64,000 nucleotides of DNA, taken from JAJFUI01 sp039698035. Lineage in GTDB: Bacteria > Planctomycetota > Planctomycetia > Pirellulales > Thermoguttaceae. Each line of letters starts with the position of its first letter. The first letter of the stretch is position 1. Below the pieces are notes generated by a model. That model ran no database searches, was not told the origin of the DNA, and worked only from the letters and a program-made list of their open reading frames with translations. The stretch lies in the NCBI GenBank assembly GCA_039698035.1, contig JBDKSW010000004.1:429614-493613 (forward strand), in the 5' to 3' direction. The position numbers and the translations under genes are program-made. This document shows, piece by piece, positions 25,745 through 33,285 of the stretch.

Positions 25745-27238
25745 ATGAATCGCACCCACCCTAGCACGGCCATTCGCTTCGCTCGGCTTCTTGCACTCGC
25801 TGTTGTTCTTGTTCTTCAGCTGGCGCCGGCCGCGCCGGCCGCTAAGAATGTCATCCTCATGATTGCCGACGGAGCAGGCGAGAACCTCTGGCTTGCCGCC
25901 GCCATGTACCAAGGCCGGGTCGGCGCCCAGATCTATGACCAGCCAGGCTGGGCCAGGTTCTCTTGCTCCACGTATCCCTTGAGTCTGTCGCACGCGCCCA
26001 CCGGCGATCTGAAACAGGACCCGGCATTGATCTACGACCCGCTGAAGGCATGGGACACAACCGCCCTCGGCGCGACGCGCGGTTTCGCCGGCTATCATTG
26101 GCAGACCACCACGCCAACGGATTCGGCGGCCGCGGCCACGGCGCTCGCCACCGGGAAGAAGACCTATAACCACGCCATCAATTGGTCGAACGACGGACGG
26201 CCCATGCGCGGGTTGTCGATCGCCGAAATTGCCAAGCGTTGCGGTAAGTCCGTTGGCGTTGTCACCACGGTGCCCTGGAGCGACGCAACGCCGGCGGCAC
26301 TCGGCGGCGCACATAACGTCAATCGCGGCAATCACGCCGAAATCGCCAACGAGATGCTCGACGGCGGCTGGCTCGATGTCATCATGGGCGGCGGCAATCC
26401 TGACTTCGACGACGACGGGCAACCGCGCCACCGTGAACACGGCCGCGACTACCAATGGGTCGGTGGCCGCGACACCTGGAAGTCGCTCCAAGAAGGCAAA
26501 CGCGCTTGGAAGCTGGTCGAGAGCAAGGCCGATTTCGAGGCGCTCGCGGCCGGCCCCACGCCCCCGAAAGTCCTTGGCACGGCGCAGGTGGGCAAGGCCC
26601 TGCAAGTGAAGCGAGCGATCGGCCGTGCGATCCTGGGCAACCTCGTCCAGCATCCGCAACCGTTCTCGATTCCGCTCAACAACAATGTTCCGTCGTTGGC
26701 CGTTCTCTCTCGGGCCGCCATTCATTGTCTGGACGACAACCCGAAGGGCTTCTACCTGATGATCGAGGGTGGCGCCGTCGATTGGGCCAACCATGCCAAT
26801 CAGCCCGAGCGGGCCATCGAAGAACAAGTCGATTTCGTGCGGGCCGTCGAGGCGGTCGTCGCCTGGATCGAATCCCATGGCGGCTGGGACCAGACGCTCT
26901 TGATCCTGACGGCCGATCACGAGTGCGGCCTGCTTTGGGGTCCGAAGTCCCGTGCCGTTCCGTTCGATCCGATCGTCGATCGCGAGCCCAACCGTCTGCC
27001 CGGCATGGCGTACAACTCGCATGGCCACAGCAACAGCTTGGTGCCCATCTACGCCCGAGGTCCAGGCAGCGAGCGGTTTGCCACGTTCGTCAAGGCGACG
27101 GACGGCGAGGCCGCGGCCCGGTGGCGCATTTCGGGCCGCTACCTCGACAATACGGACATCTTCGCCGTGATGCGTCAGGAAGTGACGGGAACCGCGTTGC
27201 AGGGAAGCGACGGTCGGGCAGCGCCCGGCCAGCGATGA
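25745..27238 (+). CDS. Exported alkaline phosphatase, PhoA superfamily
   Basis: A 497-residue phosphomonoesterase with a signal peptide (cleaved near APAAPA-AK). Core motifs are the metal-binding Asp in ILMIADGAGEN, the nucleophile Ser in TPTDSAAAATALATGKKTYN, the zinc-site residues in MIEGGAVDWANHAN and LTADHECGLL, and a late His in NSHGHSNSLVP. The metal ligands and nucleophile are kept. It should release phosphate from organic phosphates outside the cytoplasm. The N-terminal signal peptide fixes the start, and the promoter placement suggests a leaderless message. No phosphate-transport genes are adjacent. Confidence 0.9.
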   Translation: MNRTHPSTAIRFARLLALAVVLVLQLAPAAPAAKNVILMIADGAGENLWLAAAMYQGRVGAQIYDQPGWARFSCSTYPLSLSHAPTGDLKQDPALIYDPLKAWDTTALGATRGFAGYHWQTTTPTDSAAAATALATGKKTYNHAINWSNDGRPMRGLSIAEIAKRCGKSVGVVTTVPWSDATPAALGGAHNVNRGNHAEIANEMLDGGWLDVIMGGGNPDFDDDGQPRHREHGRDYQWVGGRDTWKSLQEGKRAWKLVESKADFEALAAGPTPPKVLGTAQVGKALQVKRAIGRAILGNLVQHPQPFSIPLNNNVPSLAVLSRAAIHCLDDNPKGFYLMIEGGAVDWANHANQPERAIEEQVDFVRAVEAVVAWIESHGGWDQTLLILTADHECGLLWGPKSRAVPFDPIVDREPNRLPGMAYNSHGHSNSLVPIYARGPGSERFATFVKATDGEAAARWRISGRYLDNTDIFAVMRQEVTGTALQGSDGRAAPGQR

Positions 27239-27289
27239 CCGCTGGTCCTCAAGTTGCTGGTTTTTGGCACTCCCATCCGACGCCCAGTG

Positions 27290-27298
27290 TGATATACT
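27290..27298 (+). promoter_or_regulatory. Extended -10 promoter before the sugar-nucleotide epimerase gene
   Basis: TGATATACT forms an extended -10 (TGn plus TATACT) about 36 bases before the ATG at 27335; no good -35 is seen at normal spacing. Confidence 0.35.
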
Positions 27299-27334
27299 CG
27301 GCCGTTTCCACAGAACCATGCGGAGGGACGGACC

Positions 27335-28276
27335 ATGCGCACGTTTCTCGTCACCGGCGGCGCCGGATTCATTGGCTCCCATATCGCCGAATCGCTTGTC
27401 CGTCGTGGCGACCGCGTTCGCGTTCTCGACAACCTCAGCACGGGCTATCTCTCGAACCTCGAGGGCTTCCGCGATCAGGTCGAGTTCATCGAGGGTGACG
27501 TGACGGATGCCCCTGCGGTTGCACGGGCGGTCCAAGGCGTTGATTGCGTGTTTCACGAGGCAGCCCTGGCCTCCGTTCCCGCGAGCCTCGAACGTCCGTT
27601 GGACAGCCATATGGCCTGCGCGACGGGCGTTGTCGTGTTGCTGGACGCTGCTCGACGGGCCGGCGTTCGCCGGGTGGTCTACGCGGCCAGCAGCGCCGCC
27701 TATGGCGACCGACCCACCAGCAGCAAGCGAGAAACCGACCTGCCCGCTCCGTTGTCGCCGTACGCCGCGGCCAAGGCGGCGGGCGAGCTGTACTGCCAAG
27801 CTTTCTGGTCGAGCTTCGGCCTGGAAACCGTCGCCCTGCGGTACTTCAACGTTTTCGGGCCGCGCCAAGATCCAAAGAGCCAGTACTCGGCCGTGATTCC
27901 ACGTTGGATCACGGCGATTCTCTCTGGCCAGCAGCCGATCGTCTATGGCGACGGCCGACAGTCGCGCGACTTCTCGTATGTTGGCAACGTGGTTCACGCC
28001 AATCTGCTGGCCGCCGACGCTCCGGACGTTGAGGGCCGAATCATCAATGCGGCCGAAGGGCACTCCATCGACCTGCTGCGGCTGCTCGCGGTCCTCAACC
28101 AACTCTTGGGTACGAACATCAAGCCGAAGATGGAACCTCCTCGCGCTGGCGACATCCACGAAAGCCAGGCCGACATCACCCTGGCCCGGCAGTTGCTCGG
28201 CTACGAGCCCCAGGTGAGTTTTGAAGACGGCCTCCGGCAGTCGATCGGCTACTATCGCTCGATTGCCAAGCGTTAG
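27335..28276 (+). CDS. NAD-dependent sugar-nucleotide epimerase (GalE/WbpP-like)
   Basis: A 313-residue extended short-chain dehydrogenase that epimerises or oxidises a UDP-hexose. The NAD motif TGGAGFIGSHIAE, the catalytic Ser region YAASSAAYGD and the YAAAK catalytic Tyr/Lys are all visible. The block FGPRQDPKSQYSAVIPRWI resembles UDP-N-acetylglucosamine 4-epimerases of the WbpP/TviC type more than classical GalE, but the substrate is not certain. GGAGG lies before the ATG. UDP-glucose dehydrogenase is encoded 2.6 kb away; both could feed surface polysaccharide synthesis. Confidence 0.9.
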   Translation: MRTFLVTGGAGFIGSHIAESLVRRGDRVRVLDNLSTGYLSNLEGFRDQVEFIEGDVTDAPAVARAVQGVDCVFHEAALASVPASLERPLDSHMACATGVVVLLDAARRAGVRRVVYAASSAAYGDRPTSSKRETDLPAPLSPYAAAKAAGELYCQAFWSSFGLETVALRYFNVFGPRQDPKSQYSAVIPRWITAILSGQQPIVYGDGRQSRDFSYVGNVVHANLLAADAPDVEGRIINAAEGHSIDLLRLLAVLNQLLGTNIKPKMEPPRAGDIHESQADITLARQLLGYEPQVSFEDGLRQSIGYYRSIAKR

Positions 28277-28304
28277 CGAACTCGAATCGTTGAGCGGCCT
28301 TCGG

Positions 28305-30224
28305 CTACGGTCGCCCCGCCAACTGACGTTGCAGCGATTCGACTTCCGCGGTCCTGGTGTCCAATTCCCGGCGAAACTGCTCGGCGCTTTGGCAACGCGT
28401 CTCGATTCCAGCGAACAGGCCCGCGGCGGACGAGGCGTCTTGCCAACCGGCGGCCAACTGGCCAATCGCCCCGCGAAGCCCGCGTCGAAGTCGTGTGCAA
28501 AACGCCCAAAGCAAGATGAGGCACCAAAGCACCATCCAAAAACCGGCCGAAAGATAGAAGTCGATGCCATGCACGGGTGTCACGTGGTCGGCCAGCCAGG
28601 AGTCATAGAAAAAGTTCCTCCCAAGCCGGTACAACAGCAGGCCAAGCATCAGCAGCAAAAGAAGTTCGTAACGCCACCGAGTCAGCCAGCCCGTGTGACG
28701 ACGGGCCAAGCGATTCACCAAGGCGTCAAGGTCGGACGCCACTCGGGCGACGAACCCGGCCGATGCGGCCCGCGACTCGGCAGCCAACGCCGCGGAAAGG
28801 TCGTTCGCTGGAAGCCCACCCTCGGCCGCGTATCCCTCGACGATGACGGCCGCTTTGCGGAGCGTCACGGGGTCGATGCCGACGGCCGCTTGATCGAGGC
28901 TTTGGTCGGCCTCGCGGTTGCGACGCCAGCGGCGCCACGTGTGCGCTCCCTCGAAGGCGCCCCAGAGCGCCAGTTGCGCGGGTGTTCGGACACGGTAAAG
29001 CAAAGCCCCGGCAAGAAGACCGCCGAGCCCCTGATAGGCTCGCAACACCAGCGAGAACGGACTCAGGCCCCAGCGCGCGGCGACCTGGCCGAGCAGGCGA
29101 TTTTCCCATTGCCGGCGGTTGGCCAGCAGTCCGGCCTGCATTTCGTCGGCCAGTTGACGCCCGATGATCGCTCGCTGCTGGTCTACGGCGGCTTGCGTCT
29201 CGCGCACGCGCGGCATCGCCTGGTCGAGCGACGTGCGACAAGCGGCCAACGTGTCGGCGACCAGTTCCAGAAAATTGTCGCGGCGGATTCGGTTGGCCGC
29301 TGCGCCGACCATTTGCCGCGTCAGCAGATCGGCCAGGTCGGCCATTTCGCCTCGCGGCTGCAAGCCGGCCTGGGCGTCGGCCAGCGCGCGAAGCGAGTCG
29401 ATCCGAAAGATGCGAACGGCCGACTTCTTGTTTGTGGACGGCGTCGAAGTCGCTAACGCTTGCCGCTCGCCACACGCCGAATTTCCATGCGCCGCTATTT
29501 CTTCCAACACGGTCAGCCAATCTTGGCGGATGTCGTCTTCCAGGTCGGCATGGGTTTGCACGAAGACCACCCGAGCGCCGCGCGACGCGGTCGCCAGTTC
29601 GTCGGTCACCCGTGCGCTGCGATATTTCTGTTGCGTGGCGGTCACCAGCAGCACGTCGCAGTGGGGCAGAATGGCCCGCAGTCTGGCCAAGTTGGAGGAG
29701 GGCGACGAGGCGGGCGTAGCTGCGACAGACGGGAGAGGGCGGATGAGAGAGGCGTTGGTCAGGCTTCGCTCGGACCTCTCATCGCCTCGGGCCTCTTGCT
29801 CCGTTGTGTCCGGGTCGGGGCAATCGATCAAAACCATGTCGCGCAACGCCGGCAGGTCGCAATGGAGCAGCTCGACGCTGGCTGGCTCGATTCCAAGCAT
29901 CTCCGGCGTTAGATTCGAACGGCAAATGAGCGTTGGCCGCATGGTCGTTGGGCGTGCTCGTCCGGTCCGCACAACCTCAGCCCCGAGCAGGGCGTTGACC
30001 AGTGCGCTCTTGCCGGTGCCGGTGCCGCCCAGCGTGGCGATTACCAGCGGCGCTTCGATCCGCACCCGGAGCGAGCCGGCCCGCTCGACCAGGCGTCGCA
30101 CCAACGCTTGGCACTTCTCGGCGGGGGCCCATGCGGGCGCACGCTCGGCCCAGCGATCGAGCCGACTTGTCAGGGCATCGACTTCTGCGAGCAGTTCAAG
30201 ATGGGCCAGGTCCGAGGCTAGCAT
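28305..30224 (-). CDS. Membrane-anchored dynamin-like/Era-like GTPase
   Basis: A 639-residue protein with a GTPase domain in its first third: P-loop GGTGTGKSALVNALLG (about residues 66-80), a switch Thr region (RPTTMRPT), G3 DCPDPDT and a G4-like THAD. A long helical middle is followed by two close transmembrane segments near the C-terminus (about residues 545-600), then a short cytoplasmic coiled tail. This layout resembles bacterial dynamin-related or YfjP/DUF697-type GTPases that act at membranes. The usual G4 N/TKxD is altered to THAD, so nucleotide specificity should be tested. It is convergent with the epimerase gene. Confidence 0.8.
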   Translation of the reverse strand: MLASDLAHLELLAEVDALTSRLDRWAERAPAWAPAEKCQALVRRLVERAGSLRVRIEAPLVIATLGGTGTGKSALVNALLGAEVVRTGRARPTTMRPTLICRSNLTPEMLGIEPASVELLHCDLPALRDMVLIDCPDPDTTEQEARGDERSERSLTNASLIRPLPSVAATPASSPSSNLARLRAILPHCDVLLVTATQQKYRSARVTDELATASRGARVVFVQTHADLEDDIRQDWLTVLEEIAAHGNSACGERQALATSTPSTNKKSAVRIFRIDSLRALADAQAGLQPRGEMADLADLLTRQMVGAAANRIRRDNFLELVADTLAACRTSLDQAMPRVRETQAAVDQQRAIIGRQLADEMQAGLLANRRQWENRLLGQVAARWGLSPFSLVLRAYQGLGGLLAGALLYRVRTPAQLALWGAFEGAHTWRRWRRNREADQSLDQAAVGIDPVTLRKAAVIVEGYAAEGGLPANDLSAALAAESRAASAGFVARVASDLDALVNRLARRHTGWLTRWRYELLLLLMLGLLLYRLGRNFFYDSWLADHVTPVHGIDFYLSAGFWMVLWCLILLWAFCTRLRRGLRGAIGQLAAGWQDASSAAGLFAGIETRCQSAEQFRRELDTRTAEVESLQRQLAGRP

Positions 30225-30296
30225 ACCATCAAGATACCGGCGACGACGGACACGGGCCAGGGGCGGGCGTTCACTCGGCCCGCGCGAAACGGCCGG

Positions 30297-30701
30297 TCAG
30301 TCGCTCGACGGAAGCAGATGGGCGAGTTTGATCAGATGGAGGTCCCGCCGAGCCTGCTCGGTAACGCCCGACAGAGCATGCGTCAGCTTCGACTTCGATT
30401 CCAACGGCAGCCCCTCGTAGCTCGGAAACGTGGTAACCAGAGGACCGTCAATGGCCTCGATCATTTCCAACAACGAAATTTCGGCCGGGTTTCGGTGCAA
30501 AAAGTAGCCGCCGCCCGCCCCGCGGGTCGACCGCAAAATGCCGCGTTGGACGAGTCCCCGCAGCACCTGCAACAGAAACCGCTCGGGAATTCCACCTTCC
30601 GCGGCCAGCACGCATCCTCGGATGGGAACGCCCGTCGACCTCTGACGCGCCAGTTGCAAGGTGGCTTGAAGGGCATAGGCCAACGTCCTTGATAGCCTCA
30701 T
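30297..30701 (-). CDS. Rrf2 family transcriptional regulator
   Basis: A 134-residue winged helix-turn-helix protein with the family blocks MRLSRTLAYALQATLQLA, IPERFLLQVLRGLVQRGIL and STRGAGGGYFLHRNPAEI. IscR and NsrR use three cysteines to hold an iron-sulfur cluster; this protein has a single Cys (in RGCVLAAEGG), so a classical cluster seems unlikely. The start has GAGAGGAG upstream and a strong promoter in front. It may repress itself; no other target is evident. Confidence 0.9.
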   Translation of the reverse strand: MRLSRTLAYALQATLQLARQRSTGVPIRGCVLAAEGGIPERFLLQVLRGLVQRGILRSTRGAGGGYFLHRNPAEISLLEMIEAIDGPLVTTFPSYEGLPLESKSKLTHALSGVTEQARRDLHLIKLAHLLPSSD

Positions 30702-30736
30702 AAGAATGCTCCTCTCCCATTCCGCAGTCTTCTAAC

Positions 30737-30764
30737 AGTATACACCCACCGGGAGAGTAGTCAA
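30737..30764 (-). promoter_or_regulatory. Strong predicted sigma70 promoter of the Rrf2 gene
   Basis: Minus strand TTGACT-N16-TATACT, with both boxes near consensus, about 36 bases before the ATG at 30701. The C- and G-rich spacer could hold an operator. Confidence 0.5.
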
Positions 30765-30850
30765 TAGGAGGGGAGTGTCTGATGCTATGGCGACGTGCCC
30801 AAAACGGGTTGTCGCCATGCTTGCACGCTGGTGGCCAATCGGGCTTCTGT

Positions 30851-32170
30851 CTAGCCGTCGCCCAGCACGGCCGGCCGGCCAATGCTGTAGTACGTAAAAC
30901 CCGCCTTGAGCATCCGACGCGGATTGTAGATGTTACGGCCGTCAAAGATCGCCGGACGCCGCATCATTCGCCGCATCTCGTCGAAATCCGGGTGCAAAAA
31001 CTGCTTCCATTCGGTGCAAATGGCCAAGGCATCCGCGCCGAGCAAGGCGTCGTCCCGTTTGGGGCAGTAGATCAGCCGGTCGCCGTAGATCGCCTGAATG
31101 TTGTTCATCGCCTCGGGGTCATGGACCCGGACCGTCACGTTCATGGCGAGCAGCCGGTCGATCAGTCGCAACGCGGGCGCCTCGCGGATGTCGTCCGTGC
31201 CCGGTTTGAATGCGAGCCCCCACACGGCAATGGACTTGTCCGACAGCTTGCCCTCGAAATGCCGCTCGATCTTTTCGATCAACACCGATTTCTGACGCTC
31301 GTTGACCTCATGCACGGCATCCAGCACGCTCGGCTCGATTCCATTCGCCCGGGCCAGCGAGGCCAGCGAGCGAACGTCTTTTGGGAAACAACTGCCGCCG
31401 TAGCCGACGCCTGGAAACAGAAACGCAAAGCCGATGCGGCTGTCGTGGCCGATGCCGCGGCGCACCTCGTTGATGTCGGCCCCGGCGCACTCGCACAGGT
31501 TTGCCATCTCGTTGATGAAGCTGATTTTGGTCGAAAGCAGCGCGTTGGCCACGTACTTGGTCATCTCCGCGCTTTCGAGCGACATGGCCAACAGCGGTTT
31601 GTCCGTTCGCAGATACGGTTGGTAGAGGTCCGACAGGACCTCGAGAACCTCCGGACGCCGTGCGCCGACGACCACGCGATCGGGCTTCATGAAATCGTCG
31701 ATAGCCATCCCTTCCTTGAGGAACTCGGGATTGCTGGCCACGTCGATCTCACGGCCGGAGAGTTGTTTCAAACGATCGGCGACCCGCGCGTTCGTGCCGA
31801 CCGGCACCGTACTTTTGCAGATGACGATGCAGGAAGGGGGCAGGTGCGGGGCCAGCTGCTCGACGACCGCCCAAAGCGCGGAGAGATCGCTCGACCCGTC
31901 GTCGGCTGGCGGGGTGCCAACGGCCAGAAAGACGAGCCGGGCCGTCTTGGTCGGCGCGACGAGATCGGTCGTGAACTGCAATCGGCCCTCCGCCACGTTC
32001 CGCGCGATGAGCTCGGCCAAGCCCGGCTCGTAAATCGGCACCTGTCCCCGATTCAAGATGTCGATCTTTTTCCGGTCGCAATCGACGCACGTGACATCGT
32101 TGCCTGTCTCGGCCAGGCAAGTGCCGGTGACCAGTCCCACATAGCCGGTTCCAATGACGACGATCTTCAT
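30851..32170 (-). CDS. ugd: UDP-glucose 6-dehydrogenase
   Basis: A 439-residue enzyme oxidising UDP-glucose to UDP-glucuronate with two NAD+. The NAD-binding motif GTGYVGLVTGTCLAE opens the protein. The central block LLSTKISFINEMANLCE and the catalytic Cys in PGVGYGGSCFPKD are intact, and the C-terminal substrate domain begins near VWGLAFKPGTDDIREAP. Its product feeds acidic exopolysaccharides or other UDP-sugars. AAGGTC precedes the ATG. The ORF6N gene ends only ten bases upstream, so they may share a transcript. Confidence 0.95.
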   Translation of the reverse strand: MKIVVIGTGYVGLVTGTCLAETGNDVTCVDCDRKKIDILNRGQVPIYEPGLAELIARNVAEGRLQFTTDLVAPTKTARLVFLAVGTPPADDGSSDLSALWAVVEQLAPHLPPSCIVICKSTVPVGTNARVADRLKQLSGREIDVASNPEFLKEGMAIDDFMKPDRVVVGARRPEVLEVLSDLYQPYLRTDKPLLAMSLESAEMTKYVANALLSTKISFINEMANLCECAGADINEVRRGIGHDSRIGFAFLFPGVGYGGSCFPKDVRSLASLARANGIEPSVLDAVHEVNERQKSVLIEKIERHFEGKLSDKSIAVWGLAFKPGTDDIREAPALRLIDRLLAMNVTVRVHDPEAMNNIQAIYGDRLIYCPKRDDALLGADALAICTEWKQFLHPDFDEMRRMMRRPAIFDGRNIYNPRRMLKAGFTYYSIGRPAVLGDG

Positions 32171-32180
32171 GTTTGACCTT

Positions 32181-32726
32181 TCAGCCGTTCTCGTGAACGT
32201 GGAATCCGATGCGATTGGGCGTTTCGACGGGACGTTCCATCATCTTGTTCAGAACCTGCGCGATGGTCCTGATCTGGCCATCGTGCAATCGAACCGTTTC
32301 GGCCAGTTGCGTCAGTTGTTCGACCAGTTCGCCGGGCGTCGCCATCAGGCGGCGGAGCCGGACAAAGATTCGCATGATCTCGATGTTGACCTTCACGGCC
32401 GCCGGCGACCGCAGCACGCTCGAGAGCATGGCCACGCCGTGCTCGGTGAACGCCCAAGGCAGTTTACGTCGCCCGCCGTGGTCGAAACTTGAAGTCGCAA
32501 TTTGCGACATCAAGTGTGTAACCTCTTGTGGCGTAAGCTGAAACGCAAAATCGTCGGGGAACCGTTCCTTGTTGCGCCGCACCTGTTCGTTGAGTCGCTT
32601 GGTCAGCACGCCATAGAGCTGTGCCAGGTCAAAATCGAGCATCACCCGCTGGCCCCGAACGATGCGAACCATCTGCTGGATCTTGTCAGGAGCGGCGAGC
32701 AATTCCGCGGCGGATTTCTTGGTCAT
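32181..32726 (-). CDS. ORF6N domain protein
   Basis: A 181-residue protein whose first 90 residues form an ORF6N domain (VRIVRGQRVMLDFDLAQLYGV, NEQVRRNKERFPDDFAFQLT). Next comes LPWAFTEHGVAMLSSVLRS and a helical C-terminus. ORF6N domains are DNA-binding modules first described in phages and large DNA viruses and are common on mobile DNA. It might be a remnant of a past insertion or a domesticated regulator; nothing else here is phage-like. It directly precedes ugd. Confidence 0.9.
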   Translation of the reverse strand: MTKKSAAELLAAPDKIQQMVRIVRGQRVMLDFDLAQLYGVLTKRLNEQVRRNKERFPDDFAFQLTPQEVTHLMSQIATSSFDHGGRRKLPWAFTEHGVAMLSSVLRSPAAVKVNIEIMRIFVRLRRLMATPGELVEQLTQLAETVRLHDGQIRTIAQVLNKMMERPVETPNRIGFHVHENG

Positions 32727-32780
32727 GCTTTCGACCCGAGTTGGAGACTCACGCCGTGCAGAGTCGTGCGCATCTTCGCG

Positions 32781-32883
32781 CCCGTTTACGGGTGTCCGGC
32801 TCGCGCCAAAACAGGAGGCCCGTAAACGGGCCTGACAACGGGCTATTGTTTCGTTTCACCTCCAACCCGGCGTAAACGCCGGG
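32781..32883. repeat. Cluster of three short palindromes centred on GTAAAC/GTTTAC
   Basis: Three GC-rich palindromes lie within about 100 bases: CCCGTTTACGGG at 32781-32792, AGGCCCGTAAACGGGCCT at 32816-32833, and CCCGGCGTAAACGCCGGG at 32866-32883. The two longer ones have perfect 8-bp arms and a two-base centre. They lie in the gap between the small membrane-protein gene and the ORF6N gene and resemble REP-type intergenic elements. Confidence 0.6.
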
Positions 32884-32896
32884 CCTAATACCGCGT

Positions 32897-33247
32897 CTAT
32901 TTCGGCTGATCGGGAATCGGTTCGGCGCTGGCCTCGGCCACGACGATTTCTTCGATTTTCTTCCAGTCCAGTAATTGACTTGTCGCCGGCCAGTACCTGA
33001 TTGCTCTGATGGCGTAACCCAGATCACGACACACGGCGCCAACCACAATCCCCAGCAAAAACATCGGCCATGCGATCGGAAGGCCCAGTGCCACGAGGAG
33101 TGCCACCCCAACGCCACCCACCAACGGCATGCGGAAGAACGGGGGTTTCAGAAGCAATTGTGCCACCGTCGGCGGTCTTCGTCGCCATTGCGAATACGTC
33201 CGTGCATTTCGAATCAGCGGATTCCCGCGGGCGAACGCGACGGCCAT
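32897..33247 (-). CDS. Small membrane protein of unknown function
   Basis: A 116-residue protein with a basic N-terminus, two adjacent hydrophobic segments (about residues 42-56 and 58-74, with VGGVGVALLVALGLPIAWP) and a hydrophilic C-terminal tail. AAAGGAA lies before the ATG. I recognise no family. It follows gyrA on the same strand, about 38 bases beyond its stop, so it may be in the same transcript. Confidence 0.65.
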   Translation of the reverse strand: MAVAFARGNPLIRNARTYSQWRRRPPTVAQLLLKPPFFRMPLVGGVGVALLVALGLPIAWPMFLLGIVVGAVCRDLGYAIRAIRYWPATSQLLDWKKIEEIVVAEASAEPIPDQPK

Positions 33248-33285
33248 ACGAAGATTCCTTTCAATGTTGCTCGGAACTCCGCTCG

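Noticed and set aside
23965..28570. Long minus-strand ORFs (602 and 951 residues) opposite the sigma-54 activator, phosphatase and epimerase genes.
   Set aside because: Same shadow effect. Both span gene boundaries and the promoter region, which a real gene would not do without trace.
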